From Sphingobacterium allocomposti (GTDB lineage Bacteria; Bacteroidota; Bacteroidia; Sphingobacteriales; Sphingobacteriaceae): a stretch of DNA of 64,000 nt. How positions within the stretch are numbered: the first letter of the stretch is position 1; the number at the start of each line of letters is the position of its first letter. Positions 9,516 to 18,119 of the stretch are shown here, in pieces. The DNA lies in contig NZ_VNHX01000001.1 of the NCBI RefSeq assembly GCF_008124885.1, positions 124,001 through 188,000 of the forward strand, in the 5' to 3' direction. The translations under genes were made by a program, and so were the position numbers. The notes below the pieces were generated by a model, which had not been told where the DNA came from, did not search any database, and saw only the letters and a program-made list of their open reading frames with translations.

Positions 9516-11018
9516 ATGAATATAACATTAAGCAAATTAGAAGTTTGGTTTATAACAGGTAGCCAGGATTTATACGGCGAAGAGACGTTGCGTCAGGTCG
9601 CCGTCCATGCCGAGGAGATTGCACGCTATTTTTCAGCGCACCCACAGATACCGGTGGACGTGGTATACAAACCGATTGTAAAGAACAGCGACGAAATTTA
9701 TAATACGCTTGCAGCAGCCAATACAGCGGAAAACTGTATAGGGGTGATTGCGTGGATGCACACTTTTTCGCCTGCAAAAATGTGGATCAGAGGGTTAAAG
9801 GCATTGCAAAAGCCATTACTGCATCTTCATACCCAGTACAATAGGGATATTCCATGGGGCAGTATAGACATGGATTTCATGAATCTAAATCAAAGTGCCC
9901 ATGGCGACCGCGAGTTTGGTCACATTGTAACCCGTCTGGATATCAGTCGAAAGGTAGTGACGGGTCACTGGCAAGACGACGAAGTTGCCGACCGTATTAA
10001 TGTATGGGCGCGTGCTGCGGCGGCCTGGCACGATTGGCAGGGAGCTAAATTTGTACGTTTTGGCGACAATATGCGGTATGTGGCTGTTACCGACGGCGAT
10101 AAAGTATCCGCTGAAACACAGTTTGGATTTTCTGTGAACACGTATGCTGTCGGCGATCTTGTCGAGCTTATTAATGCGGTTAACGAGTCTGAGGTGAAGA
10201 CGTTGCTTACCGAGTATGAAGCGACTTATGACCTGGCCCCGAATGTTGTTGAAGGAGGAGAGCATCGACAGAGTCTGGTCGAAGCCGCCAAAATCGAAAT
10301 CGGTTTAAGGAAATTTCTGGAAGCAGGCAACTATAAAGGGTTTACTGACACCTTCGAAGATCTCCATGGTATGGTGCAACTGCCGGGGCTGGCTGTTCAG
10401 CGTCTGATGGCGGAAGGCTATGGCTTTGCGGGCGAAGGCGACTGGAAGACTCCGGCTTTGGTTAGGGCATGTAAAGTGATGGGAGCAGGTCTGCCCGGGA
10501 CGACCGCGTTCATGGAAGACTACACATATCACTTCGATCCGAACAATCCGATGGTGCTGGGATCGCACATGCTGGAAGTTGACGCTGCCCTGGCCGCCAG
10601 CAAGCCACGGATCGAAGTGCATCCTCTAGGTATCGGTGGCAAGGCGGATCCCGCAAGGCTCGTGTTTAACGGGGTCAGCGGGCCTGCACTGAACGCTTCA
10701 TTAGTCGATATGGGAACGCGGTTCCGCTTGATTGTTAACAAAGTAGAAGGAGTGCCGGTTACAGAAGAGTTGCCGAAGCTACCAGTGGCACGTGTACTCT
10801 GGAAGCCGCTACCTGATATGAAGACCGGCTGCAGCGCATGGATCTACGCCGGCGGAGCGCACCATACTGCTTACAGCGTGAGCCTCACGCCGGAATATCT
10901 AGAAGATTTTGCACGTATCGCCGGTCTGGAGTACGTGGCTATCGACGAAAATACGACGCTTACCAATTTAGAGAATCAGCTGAAGTGGAATGAATTATAC
11001 TACTTGCTGAAAAAATAA
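9516..11018 (+). CDS. araA: L-arabinose isomerase
   Basis: A 500-residue metal-dependent (Mn2+) isomerase that converts L-arabinose to L-ribulose in the cytoplasm. The four metal-binding and catalytic residues align with E. coli AraA: E307 ([13 protein letters not shown]), E334 ([13 protein letters not shown]), H351 (GSHMLEV) and H450 (GGAHHTAYS). The N-terminal [20 protein letters not shown] is a family signature. Third gene of araBDA. An intercistronic hairpin (11023-11068) separates it from the symporter gene, possibly setting relative expression. Confidence 0.97.
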   Translation: MNITLSKLEVWFITGSQDLYGEETLRQVAVHAEEIARYFSAHPQIPVDVVYKPIVKNSDEIYNTLAAANTAENCIGVIAWMHTFSPAKMWIRGLKALQKPLLHLHTQYNRDIPWGSIDMDFMNLNQSAHGDREFGHIVTRLDISRKVVTGHWQDDEVADRINVWARAAAAWHDWQGAKFVRFGDNMRYVAVTDGDKVSAETQFGFSVNTYAVGDLVELINAVNESEVKTLLTEYEATYDLAPNVVEGGEHRQSLVEAAKIEIGLRKFLEAGNYKGFTDTFEDLHGMVQLPGLAVQRLMAEGYGFAGEGDWKTPALVRACKVMGAGLPGTTAFMEDYTYHFDPNNPMVLGSHMLEVDAALAASKPRIEVHPLGIGGKADPARLVFNGVSGPALNASLVDMGTRFRLIVNKVEGVPVTEELPKLPVARVLWKPLPDMKTGCSAWIYAGGAHHTAYSVSLTPEYLEDFARIAGLEYVAIDENTTLTNLENQLKWNELYYLLKK

Positions 11019-11022
11019 ACCG

Positions 11023-11068
11023 GAAGGCCTTCTGGATGTGCCGAAAGGGAAACGGAAAGGAGGCCTTC
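11023..11068 (+). other. Intercistronic hairpin between araA and symporter gene
   Basis: GAAGGCCT (11023-11030) pairs perfectly with AGGCCTTC (11061-11068) across a 30-base loop, five bases after the araA stop. There is no T-run, so mRNA processing or partial termination is more likely than full termination. Confidence 0.4.
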
Positions 11069-11092
11069 ACAATATAACCAGCACATAAAAAC

Positions 11093-12793
11093 ATGGAGAA
11101 ATTTGCAACCGTAGACTACATTATCTTTGTAATCTACTTCTTTATCGTAGCCGGCTATGGCTACTGGATTTATCGTAAAAAAACAAGTGCTCAAAGTAGC
11201 AGTAAGGACTATTTTCTGGCCGAGGGTTCTCTGACCTGGTGGGCCATAGGCGCGTCGTTGATTGCTTCGAATATCTCTGCGGAGCAGTTTATCGGCATGA
11301 GCGGTAACGGCTTTGAAGTTGGTATAGCGGTCGCCGCCTATGAGCTTATCGCAGCCGTAGCGCTGATTATCGTTGCCGTATGGTTTATACCTGTCTATCT
11401 TAAAAATAAGATATTCACGATGCCGCAATTTTTGAATAACCGGTATAATGAAACCACCAGTCTTATTATGGCGGTGTTCTGGCTTTTCCTGTATGTCTTC
11501 GTCAACCTGACATCCATACTGTACTTGGGAGCCATTGCTATATCCAGTTTAGCCGGCGGAGGGGAAACTTTTCATATGATTATGGTTGCGCTGGCTGTGT
11601 TTGCGGTGGTTATTACGTTGGGTGGCATGCGGGTGATCGGCTTTACGGACGTCATACAGGTTGTTGTACTTATTATTGGCGGCATTGCAACAACCTACGT
11701 TGCGCTGACCATGGTGAGCGAACACTTCGGCTTAGGCAAGGATGTGCTCGCAGGATTTAATAAGCTAATGGAAGATTCTCCGAACCATTTCCATATGATT
11801 GTCGAAAAGCCAGGTCCCGGAGCTACGCAAGAAGAAATAAACAAGTACCTGATGCTTCCCGGAATAGGGATGTATCTAGCAGGTATCTGGATCGTGAATC
11901 TGAACTACTGGGGCTGTAATCAGTATATCACGCAGAGAGCACTTGGCGCAGACCTGAAGACGGCCCGGACGGGGATTCTGTTTGCAGGACTGCTTAAATT
12001 ATTGATGCCTATCATCGTTATGCTACCCGGCATAGCGGCCTATGTACTCTATAAAAATGGAGCCTTGCAAAATGAGATGGCGCCAGGAGGCGTATTCCAC
12101 GCTGATAATGCATACTCAGCCATTCTGGGGTATCTACCAAACGGGATGAAAGGATTAGCGCTGGCAGCCCTCACCGCAGCCATTGTTGCCGGCCTCGCGG
12201 GTAAGGCAAATAGTATCGCGACGATCTTTACCCTGGATATTTATAAAAAATATATCGGCAAATCCGCAAGCGAGGCCAAGATGGTTTGGATAGGTAAAAT
12301 TACCATTGTCGTATCGATCGCCGTGGCTGTTCTTTTTACGTGGAACGACACGCTGGGCATCGGCGGAGCAGGCGGTTTCACCTTTATTCAAAAGTATACC
12401 GGATTTATTAGTCCCGGTGTGTTTGCCATGTTTTTACTAGGCATGTTTTGGAAGCGGACGACAGGCGCAGCGGCCATCACCGGGCTTATTACCGGCTTCG
12501 GTCTGTCGGTATTCTTCAACGAGTTTGCAACGAAGGTTTTTGGACCCGAAACATGGATTTATACCGCCTACTTAAATAAGAGCGGCTTATATGAAATTCC
12601 GTTTCAAATCTGCATGGGACTGGCTTTTGCCTTTACGTTGGCGCTGATGATCATCGTGAGCCTGTTCGGGCCTAAGGAAAATCCGAAAGCATTTGAACTG
12701 GATAAGAAGATGTTCAAAGTAGAACCTTCTGTTATGGTGCTGATCGTCATCACGTTGTTGTTGGTGACCGCTATCTATGTCCGTTTTTGGTAA
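11093..12793 (+). CDS. Sodium:solute symporter (SSS family), probable arabinose importer
   Basis: A 566-residue integral inner-membrane protein of the SSS/SGLT family with about 13-14 hydrophobic segments. It opens with TVDYIIFVIYFFIVAGYGYW and carries the family stretches SNISAEQFIGMSGNGFEVG and GGMRVIGFTDVIQVVVLIIGG. The long loop with NLNYWGCNQYITQRALGA is typical of sugar-transporting vSGLT-like members. Co-located with araBDA and GH51, it most likely carries L-arabinose with sodium into the cytoplasm. Family assignment is firm; the substrate is inference. A galactose or xylose symporter would look similar. Confidence 0.9.
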   Translation: MEKFATVDYIIFVIYFFIVAGYGYWIYRKKTSAQSSSKDYFLAEGSLTWWAIGASLIASNISAEQFIGMSGNGFEVGIAVAAYELIAAVALIIVAVWFIPVYLKNKIFTMPQFLNNRYNETTSLIMAVFWLFLYVFVNLTSILYLGAIAISSLAGGGETFHMIMVALAVFAVVITLGGMRVIGFTDVIQVVVLIIGGIATTYVALTMVSEHFGLGKDVLAGFNKLMEDSPNHFHMIVEKPGPGATQEEINKYLMLPGIGMYLAGIWIVNLNYWGCNQYITQRALGADLKTARTGILFAGLLKLLMPIIVMLPGIAAYVLYKNGALQNEMAPGGVFHADNAYSAILGYLPNGMKGLALAALTAAIVAGLAGKANSIATIFTLDIYKKYIGKSASEAKMVWIGKITIVVSIAVAVLFTWNDTLGIGGAGGFTFIQKYTGFISPGVFAMFLLGMFWKRTTGAAAITGLITGFGLSVFFNEFATKVFGPETWIYTAYLNKSGLYEIPFQICMGLAFAFTLALMIIVSLFGPKENPKAFELDKKMFKVEPSVMVLIVITLLLVTAIYVRFW

Positions 12794-12872
12794 TTAAAAA
12801 AGTTAGGGATACAGCTGAAAGGACTTGGTAAACTGGTGCTTTTAGCGTCCCATTTCATTAACAATCATTTGC

Positions 12873-14834
12873 ATGATGAAAGGATTCTTATCAATAGCCG
12901 CCCTACTTGTAGCCAGTGCTTCAGGCTTATGGGCACAACAGCCGGTCGATTTTCAGGTGGCCTTCGATAAACCGGCAGGGAAGATTTCGCCCCACATGTG
13001 GGGGATTTTTTTCGAAGACATCAACATGGGTGCCGATGGGGGCATTTATGCGGAGCTCGTGAAAAACCGTTCGTTCGAGTTTGACGAGCCGTGGATGGGC
13101 TGGAAGAGGTTAACGAAAGCTCCGGAGGGCACGCTGCTCATTGTGAACGACAGCAAGCGTAAAGGGAACGCGCGGTCTCTTAGGGTGCACAACCCTGACG
13201 GTCTTAAGCTGGGGCTACAGAATGAAGGTTTTCGGGGTATGGGAATCAGAAAGGGAGAGACTTACGAGTTTTCGCTGCTCTATAATCCGCTGGAAGCTGG
13301 TTTACGTATTCATGTGGAGCTCCTGAATGAAGAGGATAAGGTGATTGGCAGTGCAACAATGGCGCTGAGCGAGGCAGAGGGTTGGCAAAGCGCGAAGGCT
13401 GAACTTGTCGCTTCAGAGACCTCCGCTAAAGGTAAATTAAACGTCTGGATCGAAGGGAAGGGAACGTCCTCCTTTGATATGATTTCGCTCTTTCCCAAAG
13501 AGACGTGGAAAAACAGGCCAAAGGGTCTCCGGAAGGATATGGTGCAGTTACTGGCCGATATGAAACCGGGCTTCCTTCGCTTTCCGGGTGGATGTATTGT
13601 AGAAGGACGGGACCTTGCTACGCGATTTCAATGGAAAAAGACCGTCGGCCCTATCGAGCAGCGCGAACTTATCATCAATCGCTGGAACACCGAGTTTAAA
13701 CATAGGCTCACGCCCGATTATTTTCAAACTTTCGGCCTGGGATTTTATGAATACTTCCAGCTGGCAGAAGATATAGGCGCCGAACCGGTGCCGATTCTAA
13801 ACTGCGGAATGGCCTGCCAGTTTAATACAGGAGAAGTGGCACCGATGGACGAGCTGGAACCCTATATCCAGGATGCATTAGATCTTATCGCGTTTGCCAA
13901 TGGCTCAACAGCGACAACATGGGGAAAGCTCCGCGCGGAGATGGGACATCCCGAACCCTTTCATCTAAAGATGCTGGGCGTTGGAAATGAAAACTGGGGC
14001 CCACAGTATATAGAACGGCTGGAGGCATTTAAAAAGGTGTTAAAAGAAAAACATCCCGAAATTGACATTATAGCGAGTTCGGGCACCGATCCAGAGGGAG
14101 AGCGCTTTGCATATCTTGATGGAGAGCTGCGGTCGATGGGGATTGATATTATCGACGAACATTACTATCGTCCACCCGCGTGGTTTCTGTCCAGCGCGGC
14201 CCGGTACGACGACTACGACCGGAGCGGTCCTAAAGTATTTGCGGGGGAGTATGCGTCTCATACCACCCGGCCGAACGGCCCCGGGAGAAGCACCTGGGAG
14301 GCAGCTCTTTCGGAAGCGGCGTTCCTGACCGGACTTGAACGAAATGCCGACGTGGTCACTATGGCATCGTATGCACCCCTGTTCGGGCATGTCGATGGTT
14401 GGCAGTGGTCGCCCGACCTCATTTGGGTAGACAACTTGAATGTGTACGGTACGCCCAGCTACCACGTACAGAAGCTATATTCCAGAAATAAGGGGACCGA
14501 TATCATTCCTATTCAACGGAATGGACGGCCTGTGACAGGTCAAGACAGCTTGTATGCGTCTGCTGTATATGACGAAGGTCAGAAGCAGCTGATTATTAAG
14601 TTTGTAAACTATAATAGTGAGCCTGTTCAAGCCAATTTTAACGTACTGGCTAAAAGAAAGTGGAAGGGAGAAGCTACGAAGATTACACTCGCAAATGCCG
14701 ATCTTCAGGTTTCAAACAGCTTAGAAGAACCATTAAAGATCCAGCCCGTTGAACAGCAGGTAAATTACAAAGGTAAATCGGTTGTCGAAACTTTTGCACC
14801 CTATTCGTTTACGGTGATTAAATTGACGCTTTAG
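12873..14834 (+). CDS. GH51 alpha-L-arabinofuranosidase, secreted
   Basis: A 653-residue retaining glycosidase that releases terminal alpha-L-arabinofuranose from arabinan or arabinoxylan side chains. A signal peptide ends near GLWAQQ (residue 22), so it acts in the periplasm or outside. After an N-terminal carbohydrate-binding-like region (about 60-215) comes the TIM barrel with acid/base E373 in LGVGNENWG and nucleophile E459 in KVFAGEYASH; a beta-sandwich follows to the C-terminus. These motifs and the FLRFPGGCIVEG signature define GH51. It follows the symporter by 79 bases. A run of ten G bases begins one base after the stop. Confidence 0.94.
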   Translation: MMKGFLSIAALLVASASGLWAQQPVDFQVAFDKPAGKISPHMWGIFFEDINMGADGGIYAELVKNRSFEFDEPWMGWKRLTKAPEGTLLIVNDSKRKGNARSLRVHNPDGLKLGLQNEGFRGMGIRKGETYEFSLLYNPLEAGLRIHVELLNEEDKVIGSATMALSEAEGWQSAKAELVASETSAKGKLNVWIEGKGTSSFDMISLFPKETWKNRPKGLRKDMVQLLADMKPGFLRFPGGCIVEGRDLATRFQWKKTVGPIEQRELIINRWNTEFKHRLTPDYFQTFGLGFYEYFQLAEDIGAEPVPILNCGMACQFNTGEVAPMDELEPYIQDALDLIAFANGSTATTWGKLRAEMGHPEPFHLKMLGVGNENWGPQYIERLEAFKKVLKEKHPEIDIIASSGTDPEGERFAYLDGELRSMGIDIIDEHYYRPPAWFLSSAARYDDYDRSGPKVFAGEYASHTTRPNGPGRSTWEAALSEAAFLTGLERNADVVTMASYAPLFGHVDGWQWSPDLIWVDNLNVYGTPSYHVQKLYSRNKGTDIIPIQRNGRPVTGQDSLYASAVYDEGQKQLIIKFVNYNSEPVQANFNVLAKRKWKGEATKITLANADLQVSNSLEEPLKIQPVEQQVNYKGKSVVETFAPYSFTVIKLTL

Positions 14835-14835
14835 A

Positions 14836-14845
14836 GGGGGGGGGG
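14836..14845 (+). repeat. Homopolymeric G10 tract
   Basis: Ten consecutive G residues, one base after the GH51 stop codon. It is outside coding sequence, so slippage would not change the protein as annotated. It may be a variable-length site or a sequencing artefact. Confidence 0.7.
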
Positions 14846-14864
14846 AGATGCGCTTTTTCGGGTG

Positions 14865-14903
14865 CGCCGGATGGCCGGTTTCTAAAAAGCCGGCCATCCG
14901 GCG
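14865..14903 (+). terminator. Terminator-like hairpin after GH51
   Basis: A perfect 14-bp GC-rich stem (14865-14878 with 14890-14903) around an 11-base loop. No T-run follows. It lies 41 bases before the next same-strand gene, so it may attenuate rather than end transcription, or protect the upstream mRNA from 3' decay. Confidence 0.6.
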
Positions 14904-14943
14904 ACAAACATAAGTCATACATTAAGCTCCTCTGAGGTGTTTA

Positions 14944-15999
14944 ATGAAGGTGACTTTAACCAATTCTTATATGAGAACCTTAGTTATAATCCTATGTAGC
15001 CTGCTGTTTTCTTTACGGTCGCTCGTGGCACAGGTCGCGGAGGCCGACCTTGCAGCGTACCTGTTGGTGTATTTTAAAGATGAAACGCATAGCGTGCACT
15101 TTGCCCTGAGCCATGATGGGTATTCTTTCACAGCACTGAACGGCGGACAGCCGGTCATTGCCGGTGATACGATAGCCGAACAGAAAGGAATACGCGACCC
15201 CTATATTATGCGGGGGCGAGACGGTGTCTTTTATATGGTGATGACGGACCTGCATATCTATGCTAAACAGCGTGGACTGCGGGACAGCGAATGGGAACGG
15301 GATGGAGCAGCATTTGGATGGGGGAACAACCGCGGAATTGTGTTGATGAAATCGACGGATCTTATTCACTGGACGCATAGCCGGCTACGGATAGATCAGA
15401 TTTTTGACGGGTGGGACAACGTCGGCTCCTTTTGGGCACCACAAGTTATTTATGACGATGCCCGCGGCAAAATTATGCTTTACTTCACGATGCGGTTCGG
15501 CAATGGTTTGAACCAATTGTATTATGCGTATCTCAACGATAGCTTTACTGGGCTTGAAGCCGAGCCTCAATTGCTTTTTAGGTATCCTAAGGCCAACAAA
15601 AGCTATATCGACGGCGACATAACGAAGGTCAACGACAGTTACCACCTGTTTTATGTGGCACACGACGGAACCCCGGGGATCAAACAAGCTGTTTCGAAAC
15701 AACCGGCGGGTCCTTACGAATATGATGACCGTTTCTATGATCCTGAAAAGGCGGCGTGCGAAGCGCCAAATATCTGGAAACGTATTGGAGAAAAGAAATG
15801 GGTGTTGATGTATGACATTTATGGGATTTCCCCACATAACTTCGGATTTAGTGAGACGGAAGATTTTAAACACTTTACGAACCTTGGACGGTTCAATGAG
15901 GGCGTGATGAAAACAACCAATTTCGAGTCGCCCAAGCACGGCGCAGTCATCCATCTCACCGAAGAAGAAGCGACACGGTTAGCGGAACATTGGAAATAA
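14944..15999 (+). CDS. GH43-family glycoside hydrolase, single domain, secreted
   Basis: A 351-residue five-bladed-propeller hydrolase, probably an alpha-L-arabinofuranosidase or related exo-enzyme. The GH43 triad is intact: base Asp in GIRDPYIMRG, pKa-modulating Asp in IDGDITKVNDSYHLFY, acid Glu in CEAPNIWKRIGEKKW. A signal peptide ends at about LVAQ (residue 30). GAGGTG six bases ahead of ATG 14944 supports this start; ATG 14971 would also give a good signal peptide. It is homologous to the N-terminal halves of the two GH43-GH43 proteins at 16084 and 30390. Subfamily and exact linkage cannot be told by eye. Confidence 0.85.
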   Translation: MKVTLTNSYMRTLVIILCSLLFSLRSLVAQVAEADLAAYLLVYFKDETHSVHFALSHDGYSFTALNGGQPVIAGDTIAEQKGIRDPYIMRGRDGVFYMVMTDLHIYAKQRGLRDSEWERDGAAFGWGNNRGIVLMKSTDLIHWTHSRLRIDQIFDGWDNVGSFWAPQVIYDDARGKIMLYFTMRFGNGLNQLYYAYLNDSFTGLEAEPQLLFRYPKANKSYIDGDITKVNDSYHLFYVAHDGTPGIKQAVSKQPAGPYEYDDRFYDPEKAACEAPNIWKRIGEKKWVLMYDIYGISPHNFGFSETEDFKHFTNLGRFNEGVMKTTNFESPKHGAVIHLTEEEATRLAEHWK

Positions 16000-16083
16000 G
16001 GTATGGACGAAGCCAGTGAAACGAGCTCATCTATACAACTGAGATTTAACACTTATCGACAATTATACAGACGAAAATTTGAT

Positions 16084-18021
16084 ATGGTAAGAATACAGAT
16101 ATTATGGCTGCTGGCGATGCTGCTGGCGCTTTCACCCCCGCTTTCCGCCCAGCAGGACGGGAAGAAGCTTGAAGGAGACGGATACCTCTTCGCCTATTTT
16201 GAAGGAAAAGGCGACCGCCTGAAGCAAGAACAGTTGCGGTTTGCTGTCAGCGCCGATGCGATACATTGGTATGCGTTAAACGGCAACGAGCCTGTTATTC
16301 CGTCTGCCGGAATCTCGAAAACGGGCGGAATACGCGACCCGCATATTTTGCGGGGCGAGGAGGGCGCGTCCTACTATATGGTTGCAACCGACATGTTTAC
16401 CGCAAAAGACGGATGGGGAAGTAATCCGGGGATCGTACTCATGCGGTCCGATGACCTGCTATCGTGGAAACACCGGGCCATTGATCTCGCGGAAACCTAT
16501 CCTGAAAAATTTAATGATGTAAAGTGGGTATGGGCACCGCAAACCATATACGACCCGTCGGTCGGCAAACACCTGGTGTATTTTACGGTGCGCTTTCACA
16601 AAGATGAGCGGCTCGATTTCTATGCGGCGTATGCCAATGCTGAGTTTAACGGTTTCGAAGATGAGCCAAAATTATTATTTAGCCCCAAGTATGGTGGGAT
16701 TGATGGCGACATTGTCTATAAAGACGGACTTTACCACCTTTTCTTCAAAGGGAACACGAAAGACGACAGCGGCAAAGAGATACAAAACGGTATTCAACAG
16801 GCGACGAGCAGATCATTATGGGGGCCTTGGAAGGAAGATTTTCGATATGTAGATGCGTATGCAGATACTTCGGTTGTTGTAGAGGGCTCCAGCGTATTTA
16901 AACTTAATGGAAAAGACGAGTATCTGCTGATGTACGATTTATATACCAACGGGCGGTATGAATTTCAGCGTACCACAGATCTGTTTCAGTTTACGGCTAA
17001 GCCTGAATCATTTCAGAAGAACTTCCGTCCGCGGCATGGAAGCGTGATCGCCATAAACAAGGAAGAAGCGCGCCGGTTACATGGGAAGTGGGGCGGCGTA
17101 CCTCCTGCTCTGCTACAGCCTGCGGATGGAGACGATCGATATACCTTCCTCTCAAAAGGTAACCCCATTATTACACATCATTATACGGCCGATCCAGCGG
17201 CGCTGGTCCAAGGCGACACCCTGTGGCTCTATACCGGGCACGACGCGGCCGGCGGCCAGAAGGGATACAAGATGAAAGACTGGCTTGTGTTTTCGACGAC
17301 AGACATGAAAACATGGACAGAATACCCAGTGCCGTTGAAAATTGAGGATTTCAAATGGGCAAAAAGTGGAGATGCTTATGCAGGACACGTCGTAGAAAGA
17401 AACGGAAAGTACTACTGGTATATCAGCACCAACTGGTCTGGCATAGGTGTCGCTGTGGCCGATCGTCCCGAAGGTCCGTTCCACGATGCGCTGGGCCGCC
17501 CGCTGCTGACGAATGACGATTGCTTTGACTCGTCGCACTCGTGGGCCTGCATTGACCCCGCAGTCTTTATCGATGACGATGGGCAGGCCTGGATATTCTG
17601 GGGTAACCGCGAATGTTACTACGCGAAACTAAAGGAGAATATGGTCGAACTGGATGGACCGGTAGCCCGGCTCAAATTTGATGATTTTGATTTTACGGAA
17701 GCCCCATGGATACATAAGCGGCAAGGGAAATATTATTTAAGTTACGCCACCGGTTTTCCAGAAAAAATTGCCTACGCTGTAGCCGATCGCATCGATGGGC
17801 CATACGTATACAAGGGCATATTAAATGAAATCGCCGGAAACAGCAACACAAATCATCAAGCCATTGTCGAATTCAAAGGTAATAGTTATTTCATTTATCA
17901 TAATGGGGGCATTCAACCCGATGGAGGAAGCTATAGCAGGTCGGTATGTATTGATCGACTCTTCTATGAAGCAGATGGGACGCTGAAACGGGTGTTGATG
18001 ACCTCGGAGGGAATTGAATAG
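16084..18021 (+). CDS. Tandem GH43-GH43 glycoside hydrolase, secreted
   Basis: A 645-residue protein with two GH43 propellers. Domain 1 (about 25-335) has GIRDPHILRG, GIDGDIVYKDGLYHLFF and VVEGSSVFKLNGKDEYLLM; domain 2 (about 360-645) has HHYTADPAALVQGDTLWLY, CIDPAVFIDDDGQAWIFWG and FTEAPWIHKRQGKYYLSY. All six acidic residues expected for two active sites are present, so both halves are probably active, likely as arabinofuranosidase and/or xylosidase/galactosidase. ATG 16084 is chosen because a signal peptide (MVRIQILWLLAMLLALSPP...) starts there; an ATG at 16003 would place 27 hydrophilic residues ahead of it. It lies 84 bases after the preceding GH43. Confidence 0.88.
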   Translation: MVRIQILWLLAMLLALSPPLSAQQDGKKLEGDGYLFAYFEGKGDRLKQEQLRFAVSADAIHWYALNGNEPVIPSAGISKTGGIRDPHILRGEEGASYYMVATDMFTAKDGWGSNPGIVLMRSDDLLSWKHRAIDLAETYPEKFNDVKWVWAPQTIYDPSVGKHLVYFTVRFHKDERLDFYAAYANAEFNGFEDEPKLLFSPKYGGIDGDIVYKDGLYHLFFKGNTKDDSGKEIQNGIQQATSRSLWGPWKEDFRYVDAYADTSVVVEGSSVFKLNGKDEYLLMYDLYTNGRYEFQRTTDLFQFTAKPESFQKNFRPRHGSVIAINKEEARRLHGKWGGVPPALLQPADGDDRYTFLSKGNPIITHHYTADPAALVQGDTLWLYTGHDAAGGQKGYKMKDWLVFSTTDMKTWTEYPVPLKIEDFKWAKSGDAYAGHVVERNGKYYWYISTNWSGIGVAVADRPEGPFHDALGRPLLTNDDCFDSSHSWACIDPAVFIDDDGQAWIFWGNRECYYAKLKENMVELDGPVARLKFDDFDFTEAPWIHKRQGKYYLSYATGFPEKIAYAVADRIDGPYVYKGILNEIAGNSNTNHQAIVEFKGNSYFIYHNGGIQPDGGSYSRSVCIDRLFYEADGTLKRVLMTSEGIE

Positions 18022-18119
18022 CGAGACTCCTCAAATTAGAGGTGCGCAGATAACACATTTTAATCCCGATTACCGTTCGCTAGTACGGATTCTGGGTTTA
18101 ATCATATAACAGGAGAATA

